From Gemmatimonadota bacterium (GTDB lineage Bacteria > Latescibacterota > UBA2968 > UBA8231): a stretch of DNA of 64,000 nt. The stretch is from NCBI GenBank assembly GCA_018673255.1, contig JABHDC010000154.1:1-64000 (forward strand), given 5' to 3'. Positions 61,450-64,000 of the stretch are shown one piece after another; position 1 is the stretch's first letter, and the number at the start of each line of letters is the position of its first letter. Under the pieces are notes generated by a model. The model worked only from the letters and a program-made list of their open reading frames with translations, was not told where the DNA came from and made no database searches. The translations under genes were made by a program, and so were the position numbers.

Positions 61450-64000
61450 GTGAGACGTCGAGCCCCGATCCTGCTGGGTTGCCTGGCAATTCTGCTACAG
61501 AGTGTGCCACAGGCCGGCGCCCAGCGCGCAACTGGGTTTGAAAACCCATACTACACCTCTGGTACGACGGTCGCGCCGGCGACGCTCGTCCCATCTGTGC
61601 GCAAGTGGTATCTGCCGCAACGCCTCTACACGCTCTATGACTGGCGGCAGGAGACCTATTCCAACTATGCGCGTGACAACTACCAGCGATACAACAATGT
61701 CTTTCTCGAAGGGTCGCCGTTCTATGACGTCTACGGGAACTACATCACGCAGGGTTGGCAGATCTACGATTGGACGGAAGACTATCCTTCCAACAATGGG
61801 AGTTCGATCACCAAGAATCCGCGCTTCCGTTCGTGGTTCAATAATATTCTGATCTCGTCAAGCCACGCCGGCCAGTTCCACTCGTCGCTGATGGTGGGTG
61901 ATGGGATCCGCGCAACATTGACTCCGCTGACCTTCTCGAAGCCCCGCTTCGACGGCGTGCAGTGGGATATTCAGACCGACAAATACGCCCTGACCCTGCT
62001 GTCCTCACGTATCAACAATACAGCCGAAGTCTCTGATACCGAACTGGGTGGCGCCGTCCCCTTTGGGACCTTCACGAACATGTATGGCGCTCGCGGCCAG
62101 GCACAGATCGGTGATTTCGCCCGACTGGGTGTGACCTTCGTCAATGCCGCGCATCGCAACACCGAGCTGCCCTTCGGCGACAATTCACTCTCGGGTCTGT
62201 TGAGTGGCCCCATGAACACGGACTTCGTGCGCTCTGTTGTGGTGCGCGTGACCGATGACTCGCCGGAAGATGGTGAGGGGGGCGCACTGCTGTCGCGCTG
62301 GCGGATCTTCATCAACGGTGTTGAGCATACTGACGACATCAGCCCCACGGTTGAGGGTGGTGTTCGACGGCGGGGCGTGATCGAGGCCAGTGGAACTGAC
62401 GCGATCACATTGACCTACAACATCGAAGACTTCTCGCCGAGTGTGGACGACGAGATCACCGATTTCCGTGAGATTGAACTCATCGAGGTCGGACTCGTCC
62501 TGGCCAACGACTATCGAGTCGAGGTGACTTCGAACAAGCAGACGAACAATCTCGGCACACCGGTTTATCTGCCTGTGCTGCGCGCCTCGGGCAATGTGCA
62601 GGATGGATCGAACCAGGCCTTCCACAAATTCCGCTACGGACTGCCGACGGGAAATCGTGTGGTCGGCTTCGATCTGCAGATCACGGACGTCGGTGGATTC
62701 GAGCTTCGGGGTGAGTATGTCCGAAATTTCCAGTATCGCCGCTTCCCGAACGAGAACATCACCAAGGGGCAGGCGCTAGCGACGAACAAGGCGGATGCTT
62801 TCTACCTCACGGCACAACAACGGGCCTATCCGTGGACGATCTTCGCTGAGGCCTTCAGCATCGATACCGATTACTCGACGAGTGCTTTCATCCCCAATTC
62901 CGAGGGTGAAGTCTTCTACGACAACGAGAATCGGCATCTCTACGAATTCGTCGACGACAATGATGATCAGGATGAGTTGCCGGACTGGAGTCGTCTCTAC
63001 TTCGGCAGCCGCGTGAACACGCGGCAAGGAACCGGATTGCTGGCAGATAACGCCGTCTTTCCGGGAATCGATGAGAATAACGACGACATCTCCGATTTCA
63101 ACCGGAACTTCAATTCTCAGCCAGACTACACCGAACCCTTCATCCGCTTTGACGTCGATCCGCCAGAGTTCCTCTTCGGGATGGACATGAACAGCAACGG
63201 TGTGATCGATCGCTTCGAGGATGACAACGAAGCGGACTATCCGTACAAGCGCGGGCGACGTGGATACAACACCTACGCCGGGCTCGAGATCAGGCCAGAA
63301 TTCAACCTGATGTTCGGTCGACTCGACCAGCGACTCTTGCGGACGGATCGTGAGAACCAGTCAACCTACATGCTGTTGACGGCCAAACACGAGATCCCTG
63401 AGCAGGAATTCAGCATCTCCGTCATCACCCATCCACGCAAGATCAAAGACGATATCCCGGATGATGTCTTGCTCTGGACGGAGCAACCGGGAACGCGCGG
63501 ACTGGCGGTCTTCACACGCGACCCTCTGGCAGCACAGGATGTATTCGTCAACACCTCCTACCTGGAGGTCCACTACGACCGCTACCTGCCCTTCACGGCG
63601 AAGGTGAAGCACGAATTCTACAATCAGTTGGGTGATGAAGACACCGGTGTACGCGACCAGTCATTCTTCGGTGTCATGACGAAGGGTGAGTATCCCTTCG
63701 ACATCGAGCGCTTCACGTTGCTGCCGCGGTGGAAGCAGCTCTACAGCAGCAGAACGCCGCCCGTCGTGTCGACGCTGAAGACTCAGGAGTTGACGGAGAT
63801 CCTGTCACTGCAGGTCATCCGGCCGGTGAATAAGAACATTGCCTTCATTGCGGGTGCCGAATACGAGATCTTCAGCAACCTGCGCGAGAAGCCGGATCCG
63901 CTGCCTTCAGGTTACCTGCTCGATGGAAACACCTGGATTCTGGCGGGGCAGGTGGCGAATCGGTCGGCCTATCTCGGATACGACCTGACGACGAATGTTG
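61450..64000 (+). CDS. Large outer-membrane-like protein, 3' end outside the window
   Basis: The frame is open from a GTG at 61450 to the window end (at least 850 residues). The product begins MRRRAPILLGCLAILLQSVP and has a signal ending QAGAQ. The rest is rich in aromatic residues and alternating polar/apolar strands (LRGEYVRNFQYRRFPNE, FTAKVKHEFYNQLG, IAFIAGAEYEIFSN), as in a large beta-barrel. A calcium-loop-like MDMNSNGVIDRFEDDNE lies near residue 580. It follows the three tail-tagged paralogues in the same operon and could be their exporter, receptor or partner. No family is recognised. Confidence 0.8.
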   Translation, partial: MRRRAPILLGCLAILLQSVPQAGAQRATGFENPYYTSGTTVAPATLVPSVRKWYLPQRLYTLYDWRQETYSNYARDNYQRYNNVFLEGSPFYDVYGNYITQGWQIYDWTEDYPSNNGSSITKNPRFRSWFNNILISSSHAGQFHSSLMVGDGIRATLTPLTFSKPRFDGVQWDIQTDKYALTLLSSRINNTAEVSDTELGGAVPFGTFTNMYGARGQAQIGDFARLGVTFVNAAHRNTELPFGDNSLSGLLSGPMNTDFVRSVVVRVTDDSPEDGEGGALLSRWRIFINGVEHTDDISPTVEGGVRRRGVIEASGTDAITLTYNIEDFSPSVDDEITDFREIELIEVGLVLANDYRVEVTSNKQTNNLGTPVYLPVLRASGNVQDGSNQAFHKFRYGLPTGNRVVGFDLQITDVGGFELRGEYVRNFQYRRFPNENITKGQALATNKADAFYLTAQQRAYPWTIFAEAFSIDTDYSTSAFIPNSEGEVFYDNENRHLYEFVDDNDDQDELPDWSRLYFGSRVNTRQGTGLLADNAVFPGIDENNDDISDFNRNFNSQPDYTEPFIRFDVDPPEFLFGMDMNSNGVIDRFEDDNEADYPYKRGRRGYNTYAGLEIRPEFNLMFGRLDQRLLRTDRENQSTYMLLTAKHEIPEQEFSISVITHPRKIKDDIPDDVLLWTEQPGTRGLAVFTRDPLAAQDVFVNTSYLEVHYDRYLPFTAKVKHEFYNQLGDEDTGVRDQSFFGVMTKGEYPFDIERFTLLPRWKQLYSSRTPPVVSTLKTQELTEILSLQVIRPVNKNIAFIAGAEYEIFSNLREKPDPLPSGYLLDGNTWILAGQVANRSAYLGYDLTTNV

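Noticed and set aside
61450..64000. SprA/Sov type IX translocon as identity of the last gene
   Set aside because: It is large, exported and barrel-like, but no sequence typical of SprA was recognised in the visible 850 residues.

Overview
The window looks like chromosome from an uncultured Gram-negative bacterium of the FCB lineage. The evidence is a BamD/CpoB outer-membrane operon, lipoproteins with clear lipoboxes, a PorV-like outer-membrane barrel, FG-GAP proteins, and secreted proteins ending in FlgD/CHU_C-like tails (T-P-N-G-D-G-I-N-D ... G-L-Y). Phytanoyl-CoA dioxygenase-like, Gfo/Idh/MocA and MlrC (M81) genes, plus paired FDDFFAFADNFG repeats, point most to Latescibacterota or a close relative. 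That placement is inference. No transposase, integrase, phage gene or CRISPR array was seen.

Layout. 1-4.1 kb (minus): cpoB-like, unknown exported protein, bamD, nadD, thrC, overlapping head to tail, then tRNA-Arg(ACG). 4.3-19 kb (minus): a CHASE2 class III nucleotide cyclase, a small secreted TPR protein, then a surface-protein operon (read in order: rfaE2-like, a 1941-aa FG-GAP/Ig-like protein, an FG-GAP/ASPIC protein, a PorV-like barrel fused to transglutaminase-like and TPR regions). 19-30 kb (minus): tRNA-Arg(TCT), tRNA-His, an FGE-like lipoprotein, tRNA-Pro, pyrF, an LPP20-like gene, RNase P RNA, a zinc-ribbon coiled-coil gene, split transketolase, two TPR lipoproteins, tRNA-Val(CAC), tRNA(CAT), dnaG. 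30-41.5 kb (plus): two secreted proteins with dockerin-like repeats, rho, rpmE2, DUF1385-prfA-prmC, recA, hpt. 41.6-53 kb: metabolic genes on both strands (uronate-dehydrogenase-like, Tat-exported PLP enzyme facing an exported RidA, beta-propeller protein, tRNA-Val(GAC), Gfo/Idh, rlmH, D-Ala-D-Ala carboxypeptidase, MlrC, PhyH, exported glycosylasparaginase). 53-64 kb (plus): a CBM9-like secreted protein, then an operon of one lipoprotein, three related tail-tagged secreted proteins and a large outer-membrane protein that runs off the window.

How parts fit. Two separate gene sets combine tail-tagged secreted proteins with an outer-membrane barrel (11.0-18.4 kb and 54.1-64 kb). They are the best candidates here for an undescribed cell-surface system, perhaps using a type IX-like route; no core secretion gene is visible, so this is a hypothesis. 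Smaller points of interest are a 33-bp dyad covering the recA promoter, a tRNA-Pro gene that contains the stop codon of pyrF, a long rho leader with an unusual Rho P-loop, and a perfect CRP-type palindrome upstream of a dockerin-like gene in a genome carrying a class III cyclase. Promoters read by eye follow a TTGAC(N)-N16/18-TAnnnT pattern, and many intrinsic terminators are visible.
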